Shown here one piece after another: positions 26,314 to 34,814 of a DNA stretch of 61,284 bases. Origin of the DNA: Clostridia bacterium (GTDB lineage: Bacteria; Bacillota; Clostridia; Oscillospirales; CAG-272); the NCBI GenBank assembly GCA_017550315.1, contig JAFZPN010000149.1, positions 1 through 61,284 on the forward strand, read 5' to 3'. The notes under the pieces are model-generated. The model saw only the letters and a list, made by a program, of their open reading frames with translations, did not search any database and was not told the origin of the DNA. Within the stretch, counting starts at the first letter, position 1. Every line of letters starts with the position of its first letter. The position numbers were made by a program, and so were the translations under genes.

Positions 26314-27828
26314 TCACATCACGTCGACCGTGATTTCGTTCGTCATGTAGGCAAAGGTGATCCGAATGACGGCGTTGTCGTGCGGGATTTCCAGCTTGCT
26401 CTTGCCGCCCGATCCGGAATAGGGATATCCGCCGCTTTCGCAGACACAGGCCGAGAGGGTCCCCCAGGTCGAGATGCCGAAATCGTATTCCCCGGCATAC
26501 GGCATGACGAAGGCGAGCGCGTACCTGCCGTCCCCGACGTAGTACATCCGGGTGATCTCGCTGTTGGAATCGTTCGCGATCGCGCCGACATACGGCTGGA
26601 AGGAACCGTAAAGCACGACCTTCTCGGGCAGGCGCACCCCGGTCTCGGGATCATCGACATCGCGTCCGCCGAAATCGAGCAGATCGGACGGATTCGCCAT
26701 CGCGCGATATTTCCCATACCCCTCCCGGAGCAGCCGGACCGCCTCGTCCTCCTGCGAAAATCCGTCGGGGCAGGCGTCCGAGCGATTGTTGAGCTTATAG
26801 AACGGATAGTCCTCGACCTCCTCCCCGCTGACGAGGGGCCGGCGGAGAGGGAAGGCGAAATAGGCGTCCGGATTGTTCACCGCGGTCCATTTGAAGGTAT
26901 AATCGAGGAAGGTGTTCCGCGCCGCCTCCTCCTGCGAGGCGAACCATGCGATCTGGTCGTAACCCCACCATTGGGCCCACGCGCGCTCCTCGGTCGTCAG
27001 GTACCGGTGCGCCCAGAGATCCTTTCCGCCCCAGTTATCGTATTCGTTCAGGAACGGGAGCGCCTTTTCATACACGCCCTCCGGAGAGATCCCGCCGCCG
27101 GATTTCCCCTCGCGCACGAGGACCAGGCGCTCGCCCGGACGGTCCAGCACGGGATAGCGGGTGAAGGGCATGGCGTTGTAGTCGAGCAGGCTCACGCCGT
27201 TCACGACAAGGGAGTGCGAATGCGCGTCGAAGATCACCTTGTGCCGCCGGGCATGGATTTTCCCGTAGTCGCGGAGCATCCCGAGCACCCGTCCGATGGC
27301 GCGGTATCCCCGGTCGCGGGCGGTGTACAGGTGGATCTGCCCCATGTGGAAGGCCTCGTAGCCGCAGTCGATATACGAGATCCCGCGGTAGTAGAACCAC
27401 ATCTGGGTCTCGGTCTTCGCGATGTCCGGCATGTGTCCGCCGGGTGTGAGGACGCAGTCGTCGTACGAGAAGCAGCGGTCCTCCGGCTCTAACCCGAAGG
27501 CCTCGAATACCCGCGCGGGGATCTTCGTCGATTCGAGATCCTCCCGGTAAACCGCCTCGAAGATGCAGGCCTGGAGGATGATCTCGGGGTCCGCCGCGTG
27601 GATCTTCTCCGCCGCCTCGCGGGACCGAGCGAAATGTTCTTCGTCGGGCATCTCGGCTTTCCAGATCCCGCTGGCACGGCCGAGGAACTTGATCCCGGCG
27701 CGAAGGATCACGCGGATATCGTCGTCGAGCGTGTCGCTGAGATAGATCCACTGCGCCGTCGCGGCATGGGCGAGGTAGTATTCGAGCACGGCGCGCGGCA
27801 TCGAGCCGTCAAAATATCCCTCGTTCAT
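26314..27828 (-). CDS. Conserved-looking protein of unknown function in the GH2-GH4 unit
   Basis: A 504-residue protein without a signal peptide that I do not recognise. The first 260 residues have alternating strands and helices with barrel-like edges (AATAQWIYLSDTLDDDIRVI, PEIILQACIFEAVY, MWFYYRGISYIDCGYEAFHMG, KVIFDAHSHSLVV), which suggests a TIM-barrel glycosidase-like or deacetylase-like fold with conserved Asp, Glu and His residues (MGQIHLY, DAHSHS). The last 110 residues are a beta-sandwich (YALAFVMPYAGEYDFGIS), perhaps substrate binding. AAGGAG precedes the ATG at 27828. It is ten bases downstream of the PHP gene and 25 bases before the GH2 gene, so a job in glycan breakdown is likely by association. 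It is the best candidate in this unit for a new enzyme family. Confidence 0.6.
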   Translation of the reverse strand: MNEGYFDGSMPRAVLEYYLAHAATAQWIYLSDTLDDDIRVILRAGIKFLGRASGIWKAEMPDEEHFARSREAAEKIHAADPEIILQACIFEAVYREDLESTKIPARVFEAFGLEPEDRCFSYDDCVLTPGGHMPDIAKTETQMWFYYRGISYIDCGYEAFHMGQIHLYTARDRGYRAIGRVLGMLRDYGKIHARRHKVIFDAHSHSLVVNGVSLLDYNAMPFTRYPVLDRPGERLVLVREGKSGGGISPEGVYEKALPFLNEYDNWGGKDLWAHRYLTTEERAWAQWWGYDQIAWFASQEEAARNTFLDYTFKWTAVNNPDAYFAFPLRRPLVSGEEVEDYPFYKLNNRSDACPDGFSQEDEAVRLLREGYGKYRAMANPSDLLDFGGRDVDDPETGVRLPEKVVLYGSFQPYVGAIANDSNSEITRMYYVGDGRYALAFVMPYAGEYDFGISTWGTLSACVCESGGYPYSGSGGKSKLEIPHDNAVIRITFAYMTNEITVDVM

Positions 27829-27838
27829 GGCGTCTCCT

Positions 27839-28753
27839 TCACAGGCATGCCGCGCGGATCACCGGCGCGACGCAGAGCAGGTTTTCGAGGATCACTTCAC
27901 CGCCGTAGAGCTTCGGGACCGCGGCCTCGCCGATTGCACAGAGCGGCACGTCCGCCGATCCGGCGGTGATGTCATACGCGCATTCGCCGTCCTTCGTCTT
28001 GAGCGTCAGGGTATAGGTGTCCGACGGGACGAAGCCGGGCTTTTTCGCGTCGACGAGCGTGAAGCGGACTCTGTCCCCCGTCTTTTCCCAGGCGACGAGC
28101 ATGCCCTTCGACACCCACGTGCGTCCCGACGCCACGGCGGCTTTGAGCTCCCCGACGGGATCGCCGCCCGGCTCTCCTTCGGCATAGGTCGCGAATTTCA
28201 TGGCCATGCTGTCGAGCCCGTGCAGATCCATCCCCGCGCAGGCCGCCACTTTCACGCCGGAGAGCACGAGGGATTCCCACCAGAGGATGCCCGGCTCATT
28301 GACCTCGTGAAGCGGTTCGGGGTTGTTGATGATCTCGATGTAGTCGACGTCCCGGAAATCGGTGATTTCCATCTCAAAGCGGCAGCCCCGCGCGAACGGA
28401 TCGCCGTAGGAGAAGGGATGCGCGACGCCCGTGACGGCTCCCGCGCGCTTGGCGGCTGCAAAGAGGAGTTCGGGCTTCTTTTTGTTGATCGAATCCCACG
28501 GGACGTACTCTTCGAGCACCGGGCAGACGATGTGGCCAAAATAGGTCGTGTACTCCATGCCGTAGGCACAGGCGATCGGAAGATGTTCTTCCGCGAGGAT
28601 CTTTCGGATGATCGGCTGGCCGGAGACGGTGTTGTGGTCGGTTATGGCGAAGCAGTCGACGCCGTCCGCCAGCATGTGATCGATCAGCTCGCGGCAGGTG
28701 ATCCCCGCATCGGATTCGGTGGTGTGATTGTGGAGTTCATACCGTTTGAACAT
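27839..28753 (-). CDS. PHP-domain phosphoesterase-like protein
   Basis: A 304-residue cytoplasmic protein of the polymerase and histidinol phosphatase family. Metal-binding motifs are ELHNHTTESDAGIT (6-19), FAITDHNTVSG near residue 36, GVAHPFSYG near residue 109 and ACAGMDLHG near residue 168. The last 90 residues form a beta-rich tail (VRFTLVDAKKPGFV) not needed for catalysis. Members act on phosphomonoesters or phosphodiesters. It lies one base after the unknown 158-residue protein gene and ten bases before the next, inside the six-gene PfkB-to-GH2 unit, where it may handle a phosphorylated sugar product. A second PHP protein is at 38398. Confidence 0.85.
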   Translation of the reverse strand: MFKRYELHNHTTESDAGITCRELIDHMLADGVDCFAITDHNTVSGQPIIRKILAEEHLPIACAYGMEYTTYFGHIVCPVLEEYVPWDSINKKKPELLFAAAKRAGAVTGVAHPFSYGDPFARGCRFEMEITDFRDVDYIEIINNPEPLHEVNEPGILWWESLVLSGVKVAACAGMDLHGLDSMAMKFATYAEGEPGGDPVGELKAAVASGRTWVSKGMLVAWEKTGDRVRFTLVDAKKPGFVPSDTYTLTLKTKDGECAYDITAGSADVPLCAIGEAAVPKLYGGEVILENLLCVAPVIRAACL

Positions 28754-28754
28754 C

Positions 28755-29231
28755 TCATTCGCCCCCTTCCCCGCCGCTCACGCACAGGCGGTAATGCGTA
28801 TCGTCCTTGATGACGTTGAAGACGAGCACCGTTACCTTGAGAACGCCCTCGAACGACGCCCGCGGGATGCAGCCCTCGGAGGCCGTATCGCCGTCGTAGC
28901 GCATGTGGCGGTCCGTGAGCTGCTTGTGGATGCAGCCGAGGAATTCGTCGTTCAAGGTCGCGAGGGTGTGGATCTCGGTCTTCATGTCGCCGAGAATGAT
29001 CTGCGGCGCGCGCTCCTCGGTGATTTCGAGATCGTAATTGCGGCGGCAGGTGTCGATAGTGTCACGGATCAGGGCGTCCGTGACGTCCTCGGGGCGGTAG
29101 GTGCGCTTGTCCGCATCGAAGGAGAAATGGATGTCCAGCGTCCGGAGGGGCTCCTCGAGGCAGATCGTGTAGGTGATCTGGCCTACGAAGCCGCGCATCA
29201 GCTTCCCCTCGACCTCATAGAGTTGTTTCAT
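28755..29231 (-). CDS. Small protein of unknown function linked to GH4
   Basis: A 158-residue cytoplasmic protein that I cannot assign to a family. It is mixed alpha/beta with a strand-rich N-terminus (YEVEGKLMRGFVGQITYTI), a central helical stretch (DALIRDTIDTCRRNYDL) and a run of polar residues containing CIHKQLTDRHMRYDGD. No signal peptide, membrane segment or obvious catalytic motif is visible. GAGG lies nine bases before the ATG. It begins 16 bases after the GH4 gene and ends one base before the PHP gene, so it belongs to the same messenger and probably assists the same pathway. Confidence 0.6.
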   Translation of the reverse strand: MKQLYEVEGKLMRGFVGQITYTICLEEPLRTLDIHFSFDADKRTYRPEDVTDALIRDTIDTCRRNYDLEITEERAPQIILGDMKTEIHTLATLNDEFLGCIHKQLTDRHMRYDGDTASEGCIPRASFEGVLKVTVLVFNVIKDDTHYRLCVSGGEGGE

Positions 29232-29247
29232 GTCGGGTCCTCTTTTC

Positions 29248-30618
29248 TCACGCCCGCCCGCCGAGGATCGGCGCGCCGTAGGCTTCGTTGTAATCGGCGA
29301 TCAGCTTTTTCGCCAGCGAATAGGAGTTGACGAGCGGATGCAGCATCAGCGCTTCGACGGCCTTATCCTCGTCGCCGTCGAGAACCGCCTCGACGCTTTT
29401 GCGTTCGTAATACTTGATGAGGCGGATATACATCTCGCACATCGCGGGGACGGATGTCTGCTTCACGGGCTCGATGCCGTTCTTCGAAACGCGGCAGGTC
29501 ACCTCGACCACGTCTTCGTCGCAGAGGAAGGGGATCGCGCCCCGGTTCAGCACGCTGAGCACGAGGGTCCGGCCCTCTTCGCTCTGCATGCCTTCGATGC
29601 AGTCGAGCATGACGCCCGCGTACCCCATCCCCTCCGGGACCGAGAGCGTTCCCTTCTCGAGCAGCGGACGGTTCGCCGATCCGGATTCGATCGACATATA
29701 GCTGTTCTCCCTGAGCTGCATGTACCAGAGGAAGATCTGGAGGGCTCCTTCGGGATCGGCGTCGATGTCCATCTCCCCGAGTTCCTTCATCATCGCGAGG
29801 TTGACCTGCTCGATGGTCTGGCCGCGGGTCATCTCGGATTTCTGGATATTGGCGAGCGCCTTTTCGCGGTGGTAGTAATAATACAGGTATTCGTTCGGCA
29901 GCATCCCGGTATCCCGGATGACGGCGGGATCGAAGATCTCGAGTTCCTGGATCGAGGCAAGAAAATCGTCGTCCCCAATCAGCTTCGGCATGATCTCCTC
30001 GCCCCGGACCTCTACGCTTCTGATCCACGAGAGGTGGTTGAGGCCGAAGAATTCGACGTAGAGCTCCTCTTCCGTCACGCCGAGGTATTGCGCCATGCGG
30101 TATTTCATGCTGCTCGGCGCGTCGCAGATCCCGATCACGCGGTGACAGCCCGCGCTGTGCAGAGCCTGCGTCACGAGCCCGGATGGGTTGGTGAAGTTGA
30201 AGATCCAGGCGTCGGGTGCGTACTCCGCGATCAGCTGGCAGTAGTCGAGGAGCACGGGGATCGTGCGGACCGCCATGGAGAAGCCGCCGACGCCGGTGGT
30301 CTCCTGCCCGATCACACCGTTTCGGAGGGCGACCGTCTCGTCGATCACCCGGGAATGATCCCCGCCGACGCGCAGGGTCGTGACGATGTAATCCATCCCG
30401 CGGATCGCGTCGACAGCGTCATAGACTTCCCGCACGACGAGATCGCAGCCCTCGCGCGCCACGACGTGACGGCAGAGCTTGCCAATGATCGCAAGCTTTT
30501 TAAAATCGATATCGTAGAGCACGACCTCGTCGATGTGCAGTTTCCGGTAGCGTTTCAACAGACCGTTGATAAAGATGACCGTGCGGACGCCCGCGCCGCC
30601 GAGTACGCCGATTTTCAT
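29248..30618 (-). CDS. GH4-family NAD-dependent glycosidase (6-phospho-glucosidase type)
   Basis: A 456-residue cytoplasmic enzyme of the NAD and metal-dependent GH4 family. The Rossmann start reads MKIGVLGGAGVRT, the metal and sugar site has FTNPSG (Asn144), CDAP (Cys165) and GLNHLSW (His195), and the later Tyr-rich region (YLYYYYHREK) is usual. GH4 enzymes split alpha- or beta-glycosides, often 6-phosphorylated, by oxidation and elimination at C3 and C2. AGGAGG precedes the ATG at 30618; the longer open frame upstream is only antisense to the kinase gene. It follows the PfkB kinase gene by 20 bases. No phosphotransferase system is nearby, so a non-phosphorylated substrate is possible. Confidence 0.92.
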   Translation of the reverse strand: MKIGVLGGAGVRTVIFINGLLKRYRKLHIDEVVLYDIDFKKLAIIGKLCRHVVAREGCDLVVREVYDAVDAIRGMDYIVTTLRVGGDHSRVIDETVALRNGVIGQETTGVGGFSMAVRTIPVLLDYCQLIAEYAPDAWIFNFTNPSGLVTQALHSAGCHRVIGICDAPSSMKYRMAQYLGVTEEELYVEFFGLNHLSWIRSVEVRGEEIMPKLIGDDDFLASIQELEIFDPAVIRDTGMLPNEYLYYYYHREKALANIQKSEMTRGQTIEQVNLAMMKELGEMDIDADPEGALQIFLWYMQLRENSYMSIESGSANRPLLEKGTLSVPEGMGYAGVMLDCIEGMQSEEGRTLVLSVLNRGAIPFLCDEDVVEVTCRVSKNGIEPVKQTSVPAMCEMYIRLIKYYERKSVEAVLDGDEDKAVEALMLHPLVNSYSLAKKLIADYNEAYGAPILGGRA

Positions 30619-30638
30619 GGAACAATCCTCCTTTTCTC

Positions 30639-31574
30639 TCACGCTTCGCGATTCCGGATGAAGTCTTCGAGTTCGTCCCGCCGCGGGAATCCGGTGTTCC
30701 CGCCGAGCTTTGTGACGGAGAGCGCGCCGCAGCCGTTCCCGTATCGCAGGCAGTCTTCCATGGGCAGTCCGCGGAGGAATCCCGCGACGAAGCCTGCGTT
30801 GAACGAATCGCCCGCGCCGGTGGTGTCGACCGCCTCGACCCGATACCCGGGCGCGCGGAAGACCCGTCCGTCCTTCACCGCCATCGAGCCCGCTTTTCCG
30901 AGCTTGATGACCGCCATGCCGGCGCCTTCGGCGAGCTTTTTCGCTCCCGTTTCCGCGTCCGCCTCGCGGGTGTAGTGCAGACATTCGGTCTCGTTCATGA
31001 AGAGCACGTCGATCATCGGGAGCAGATCGAAGATGCCCTCATACCATACGCCCGAGCCGTCCCAGCCCACGTCGAAGGAGACCGTCACGCCGCCGAGATC
31101 CTTGATCTTTTTCAGCATGTCATAGTATTCCGCATGGTTCGCCGTGCCTTCGTAGCCCGTGACGTGCACGTGACGCGCATTCTGGAGGGCATCGAGGTTC
31201 ATGTTTTTGAGCGAGAGCCCCTCGTTTGTCCCGCGGTAGGTCAGAAAGCAGCGGTCGCGCTCCGTCGTGAAGCTAATCGAGATCCCGGTCTTTTTTGTCC
31301 CGTGATCCGCGAGCAGACTGTCGTCCACGCCGAGCTCCCGGAAGAGCTTCCGGATGTAGACGCCGTACATGTCCCGTCCGATGCTCCCCTGAAAGACGGG
31401 GGTGAGGCCGAGCTTGGCGATCCCGAGCGCGAAGAGGGCCGCGCCGCCGCCGACGAAGGTCTCCATCACCGGCACGTCGACCTCGGTCCCCGGATCGGGA
31501 AGGCATTCGACGCCCGGCACGACGAGGTCGATATTCACGTCCCCGTACACGAAAACATCCCATTTTTTCTGCAT
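30639..31574 (-). CDS. PfkB-family carbohydrate kinase
   Basis: A 311-residue ribokinase-type sugar kinase. Signatures are the N-terminal YGDVNIDLVV, the METFVGGGAALFALGIAKLG loop and the catalytic DTTGAGDSFNAGF near residue 250. It differs clearly from the fructokinase-like paralogue at 16504 and is closer to the ribokinase, nucleoside kinase and KDG kinase range. AAAGGAG precedes the ATG. It is the first gene of the six-gene leftward unit and would phosphorylate the monosaccharide released by the GH4 or GH2 enzymes. Confidence 0.88.
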   Translation of the reverse strand: MQKKWDVFVYGDVNIDLVVPGVECLPDPGTEVDVPVMETFVGGGAALFALGIAKLGLTPVFQGSIGRDMYGVYIRKLFRELGVDDSLLADHGTKKTGISISFTTERDRCFLTYRGTNEGLSLKNMNLDALQNARHVHVTGYEGTANHAEYYDMLKKIKDLGGVTVSFDVGWDGSGVWYEGIFDLLPMIDVLFMNETECLHYTREADAETGAKKLAEGAGMAVIKLGKAGSMAVKDGRVFRAPGYRVEAVDTTGAGDSFNAGFVAGFLRGLPMEDCLRYGNGCGALSVTKLGGNTGFPRRDELEDFIRNREA

Positions 31575-31641
31575 GGATTCTCTCCTTTCGCAGGCTCCGG
31601 ACGCGATCCGTCCCGCCTGCGGGCATTCTTAAGTTTGCTTT

Positions 31642-31671
31642 ATTATAGCACAGTCTCGACTCCGCCGTCAA
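31642..31671 (-). promoter_or_regulatory. SigA-type promoter of the six-gene PfkB-GH4-GH2 unit
   Basis: On the minus strand, TTGACG (31666-31671), 18 bp, TATAAT (31642-31647), with TG extension. Confidence 0.82.
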
Positions 31672-31708
31672 GACGAAATTGGGAGTGCGGCACGGTTACG
31701 AAGAGCAT

Positions 31709-31738
31709 AAAACGGCGGGGTCATGCGATCCCGCCGTC
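31709..31738 (-). terminator. Terminator of the sialidase unit
   Basis: On the minus strand, a 10-bp stem CGGCGGGATC with GACCCCGCCG (one mismatch), loop GCAT, then TTTT. It separates the two leftward units. Confidence 0.85.
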
Positions 31739-31747
31739 GGTTCTGAT

Positions 31748-33556
31748 TCAAATGTTCTGCCCATCCTTTTTCGCCTGCATGACGGCGATATAGCCGAGCA
31801 GGCCGCCCCAGTGATAGAAATTGTTGCTGTTCGGCTTGTCGCAGCCCTCGCCCGTCGTGCCGTTGTAATTCTCGTGGACGTGGCCGTGCTCGTTCCATTC
31901 CTTCAGAAGGAGCTTCCGGGAAGACGCGGCGAGGATCCGCATCTCCTCCTCCATGCCCGCCTCCGAGAGGGCTTCGTAGACGAGATAGTTCATCGGCGCC
32001 CAGATCCGCCCGCGCCAGTAGTCCTGATCCGGATAGGCCGGATCGCGGCGCGAGATCGACGGGAGCATGTATTCCCCGCCGAGTTCATCCGGATCGAGGA
32101 GGTACTTCTCCGCCATGGACCGCTTCTGTTCCGCCGTCACGCGGGAGGAAAACAGGCTGTACAGGTTCGTCGGGGAGATGCGGTGTGAGAACTGCCCCGT
32201 CACGGCGTCCCGGTTTTCGTAGATCCCGGAGTCCGGATTCCAGAGGGTCGCCATCGCCGCCTCGGCCGCCATCATCCGCTCCCGGAGCACGGGGACCTTG
32301 CCGTCCTCACCGGCGATCTCCGCCAGACGAATCAGGCAGCGGCAGTCCTCGATATAGAGGCCCGTCAGCCCGACATCGGAGAGGAGCATCCACCCGTGCG
32401 CTTCATCGAACACCGCGCCGTCGTACATCGGCGAATTGTCCAGGCCGGACTCGAATTTCGCGCCCTGCAGGTCGCCGGTGCTGTTGACTTCAAAATACCG
32501 GCCGTTCTTCGGCGCAAAATTTACCGATCCCCAGCACATCGTGCCGTCGCCGAGCGTCCGGTGCTCGTAAAACCACGTGTTCCAGCGATAAAGCGCGGGG
32601 AAGATCTCACGCACGAACCAATCGTCCCGGAACCGCTCCCAGAGCCGGAGGACGACAAGGGATCCGACGGGCGGCTGCGAGCGGTCGCGGCTCTTGTTGT
32701 CGTCGGACGCGCCGAAATTCGGGATGAAGCCCTCCTCCGTCGCCTCGTTCGTGATCGCGAAGGCGTTGAGGTACGCGAGCTCCCGGCTCCCGAACTGGCT
32801 CATGAGCGCGGCGAAATAGGTGTCCCAGTCGAAAAGGACATAGCCGCCCCATCCTTCGCTCCACGCGCGGCTCACGGGCGAGCAGATCCGGTCGTGCTCC
32901 GGCTCGTAGATCGTGTCCCACGCGAGGCAGCTCCGCATCGCCTGATACGCGGCGGCGTTCTCCCCCCAAGCCGCCTCCTCCGCGATCACCTTGGCGCGGA
33001 CCTCGTCGAGCATGGCGCGGACCTCTTCGACCGTTGCCGGCGCCGTGGACACGACAACCGGTGTGTCAAGCGTCACGGGCAGGTACGGCGTCAGGGCGCT
33101 CGGACAGGTGTACGGATCGCGCAGGCCGGTGGTGCGGACCGTGATCTCCCGCCCGTCCGCGAACGACGCGCCGATCTGTCCGTTCCGGCTCCAGAGCATC
33201 CCCGGCTTGCCCCAGAGGAGCGCCGCTTCGATCACGAGGGCCGGCGGCCGGATCGCCTTGCCCGCGGGGGTCACGAGGATGTACTCTTCCCCGCCCCGCG
33301 TCGTGCTTTCGACGGTGATCTCCACCCGTCCCGCACGGAAGGTCAGGCTGGTATAGGCGCCGTCCCAGCTGCGAGATCCCGGTCTCAGGCCGTGATCCCC
33401 GACTTTCAGATCCCGGATCAGCCCGGATTCGGCATAGTCCTTGAAGCAGAGCCCGATGCAGAATCCGTAGGGCAAGAGGACGTGCGCGGTCATGGACGGG
33501 GAATACCAGGTATTCCAGCCGCGGTTGGTGCTCTTTCTCAGTTCCTCGTAGGTCAT
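31748..33556 (-). CDS. GH63-like (MGH1-type) alpha-glycosidase
   Basis: A 602-residue cytoplasmic protein with the (alpha/alpha)6 barrel of the GH63 and GH37 group. The N-terminal half (to about 190) is a beta-sandwich. Barrel landmarks are SEGWGGYVLFDWDTYFAAL (233-251, with the acid Asp243 or Asp245), NEATEEGFIPNF, QPPVGSLVVLRLW, YWRGRIWAPMNYLVYEAL and, near the end, HGHVHENYNG with a candidate base Glu. Family members release glucose or mannose from alpha-linked glycans. The ATG at 33556 overlaps the stop of the preceding gene as ATGA, with GGAGGAGG upstream. It is the last gene of the sialidase unit. Confidence 0.85.
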   Translation of the reverse strand: MTYEELRKSTNRGWNTWYSPSMTAHVLLPYGFCIGLCFKDYAESGLIRDLKVGDHGLRPGSRSWDGAYTSLTFRAGRVEITVESTTRGGEEYILVTPAGKAIRPPALVIEAALLWGKPGMLWSRNGQIGASFADGREITVRTTGLRDPYTCPSALTPYLPVTLDTPVVVSTAPATVEEVRAMLDEVRAKVIAEEAAWGENAAAYQAMRSCLAWDTIYEPEHDRICSPVSRAWSEGWGGYVLFDWDTYFAALMSQFGSRELAYLNAFAITNEATEEGFIPNFGASDDNKSRDRSQPPVGSLVVLRLWERFRDDWFVREIFPALYRWNTWFYEHRTLGDGTMCWGSVNFAPKNGRYFEVNSTGDLQGAKFESGLDNSPMYDGAVFDEAHGWMLLSDVGLTGLYIEDCRCLIRLAEIAGEDGKVPVLRERMMAAEAAMATLWNPDSGIYENRDAVTGQFSHRISPTNLYSLFSSRVTAEQKRSMAEKYLLDPDELGGEYMLPSISRRDPAYPDQDYWRGRIWAPMNYLVYEALSEAGMEEEMRILAASSRKLLLKEWNEHGHVHENYNGTTGEGCDKPNSNNFYHWGGLLGYIAVMQAKKDGQNI

Positions 33557-34128
33557 AAGTCCTCCTCCCGGCGCATGCCGCCGTATTTCAAATAGTATCC
33601 CCAGACTTCCTCGCCGTAGGATGTGACCGAACGGGTATTCGCGTTGTAGCGGCTGAACGTCCGTTTCATCCCGTCGGCATTCATGTGCTCAAAACCGGTA
33701 TCTCCGACGGTTTCCGCCGCCGATGCGAGGAGATTGAGGGTCCCCATGCGGAGGTTGAATTCCCGGTCACGGTTCAGCTTCCGCCACATCCGGCGCACAT
33801 CCGCGGGGTTCTCCTCGTCCATCCCGTCGGGCATGCCGAGCCGCGCCGGTTCCTCGATCCCGTGTTCCGCGGCAAACCGGAGCGCGCGGATGGCAACGCG
33901 GCCGAAGATCTGCATGTACCCGGTCGAGCTGTCCCATTTCGGAAAGCATCCGAGGCGCACCGCCGTGTCCGCCGCAAGATCCAGAAGGTCGATCTCTTTG
34001 ATCTCGCGGTACAGAATCGCCGTAATCGCCGCCTCCGGGACGCCGTAGTCCGCCGAGACCTGCCGGATGAGCGGCCCGAGCTCCCGGAGGATCGCCTCCG
34101 TCTTCTCTTCGGAATAGAGCCGGATCAT
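33553..34128 (-). CDS. Lysozyme-fold (lytic-transglycosylase-like) protein without signal peptide
   Basis: A 191-residue protein whose central part resembles SLT-type lytic transglycosylases: VPEAAITAILYREIKEID with a candidate catalytic Glu, then STGYMQIFG in place of the usual GLMQI motif, and a final SRYNANTRSVTSYGEEVWGYYLKY corresponding to the RYN...YVxxVL end of the fold. There is no signal peptide or membrane segment, so access to peptidoglycan is unclear. The start at 34128 overlaps the histidine phosphatase stop as ATGA, and its own stop overlaps the next start in the same way. The context (sialidase, acetyltransferase, phosphatase, GH63-like) suggests intracellular glycan or muropeptide work, which is inference. 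Confidence 0.6.
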   Translation of the reverse strand: MIRLYSEEKTEAILRELGPLIRQVSADYGVPEAAITAILYREIKEIDLLDLAADTAVRLGCFPKWDSSTGYMQIFGRVAIRALRFAAEHGIEEPARLGMPDGMDEENPADVRRMWRKLNRDREFNLRMGTLNLLASAAETVGDTGFEHMNADGMKRTFSRYNANTRSVTSYGEEVWGYYLKYGGMRREEDL

Positions 34129-34814
34129 ACGCCCGTCTCCGGCAGCGCGACGCCGCGGATGTGACGCCCGTCTCCCGCCAGCTCGAGGACCGGTGCCGTG
34201 AGGCTGTCCGGATGCCGGTCGAAGCGGAGGGTCGTGATCCCGGTGAACGGCAGATGGAAGACGGCGCACATGTACGGAAACGAGAGGTTCATGAGATGCC
34301 CCATCGCCGCCGAGGACGAGCCGCCGTGGCTGAACAGGGCGACGGTGAACTGCTCCTCGTCCGGCCGCGTGTTCCGGTAATATAAGCCCTCCCGGACATA
34401 ACCGAGCGAGGCAAGCCAGCCGTCGATCCCCTCCTCGACGATCCGCACGGACTCGACCACGCGGTTACGGCGGTAAAAAAGATGCGCCGGCCAGTCCGGA
34501 TCCGTCAGATCCTGACCGGTGTGCACGAGCTCGTCCGCGATATGCCACGGATGCCCGTCGGCATAGGTCTCTTCCCCGTCGGCCGATCCCCAGTGCAGTT
34601 CATGCATGAATTCAAGCGTCTGCAGGGTCAGTCCGAGGACCTCTGCCGCCGCATCCGCCGTCTGACGGGCGCGTCCCTGCGGAGAGGTATAGATCGCGCA
34701 AATCCCTTCCTCACGGAGCCGCTCGGCCGCTGCCTTTGCCTGCAGTTCCCCGAGCGGCGTCAGGCAGTCGTGGGCGTAATCCGGTTCGCCGTGCCGCACA
34801 AATACGATTCTCAT
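34125..34814 (-). CDS. Histidine phosphatase family protein (phosphoglycerate-mutase-like)
   Basis: A 229-residue cytoplasmic phosphatase. The catalytic RHG is in FVRHGEPDYA (5-14), with the sugar- or phosphate-contacting region YTSPQGRARQTA near residue 42 and the second His in FSHGGSSSAAMG near residue 170. It is of the cobalamin-phosphatase and phosphoglycerate-mutase-like type; the true substrate is not known. AAAGGA precedes the ATG at 34814, which overlaps the GNAT stop by four bases (ATGA). The 3' end overlaps the lysozyme-fold gene in the same manner, so translation is coupled on both sides. Confidence 0.88.
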   Translation of the reverse strand: MRIVFVRHGEPDYAHDCLTPLGELQAKAAAERLREEGICAIYTSPQGRARQTADAAAEVLGLTLQTLEFMHELHWGSADGEETYADGHPWHIADELVHTGQDLTDPDWPAHLFYRRNRVVESVRIVEEGIDGWLASLGYVREGLYYRNTRPDEEQFTVALFSHGGSSSAAMGHLMNLSFPYMCAVFHLPFTGITTLRFDRHPDSLTAPVLELAGDGRHIRGVALPETGV

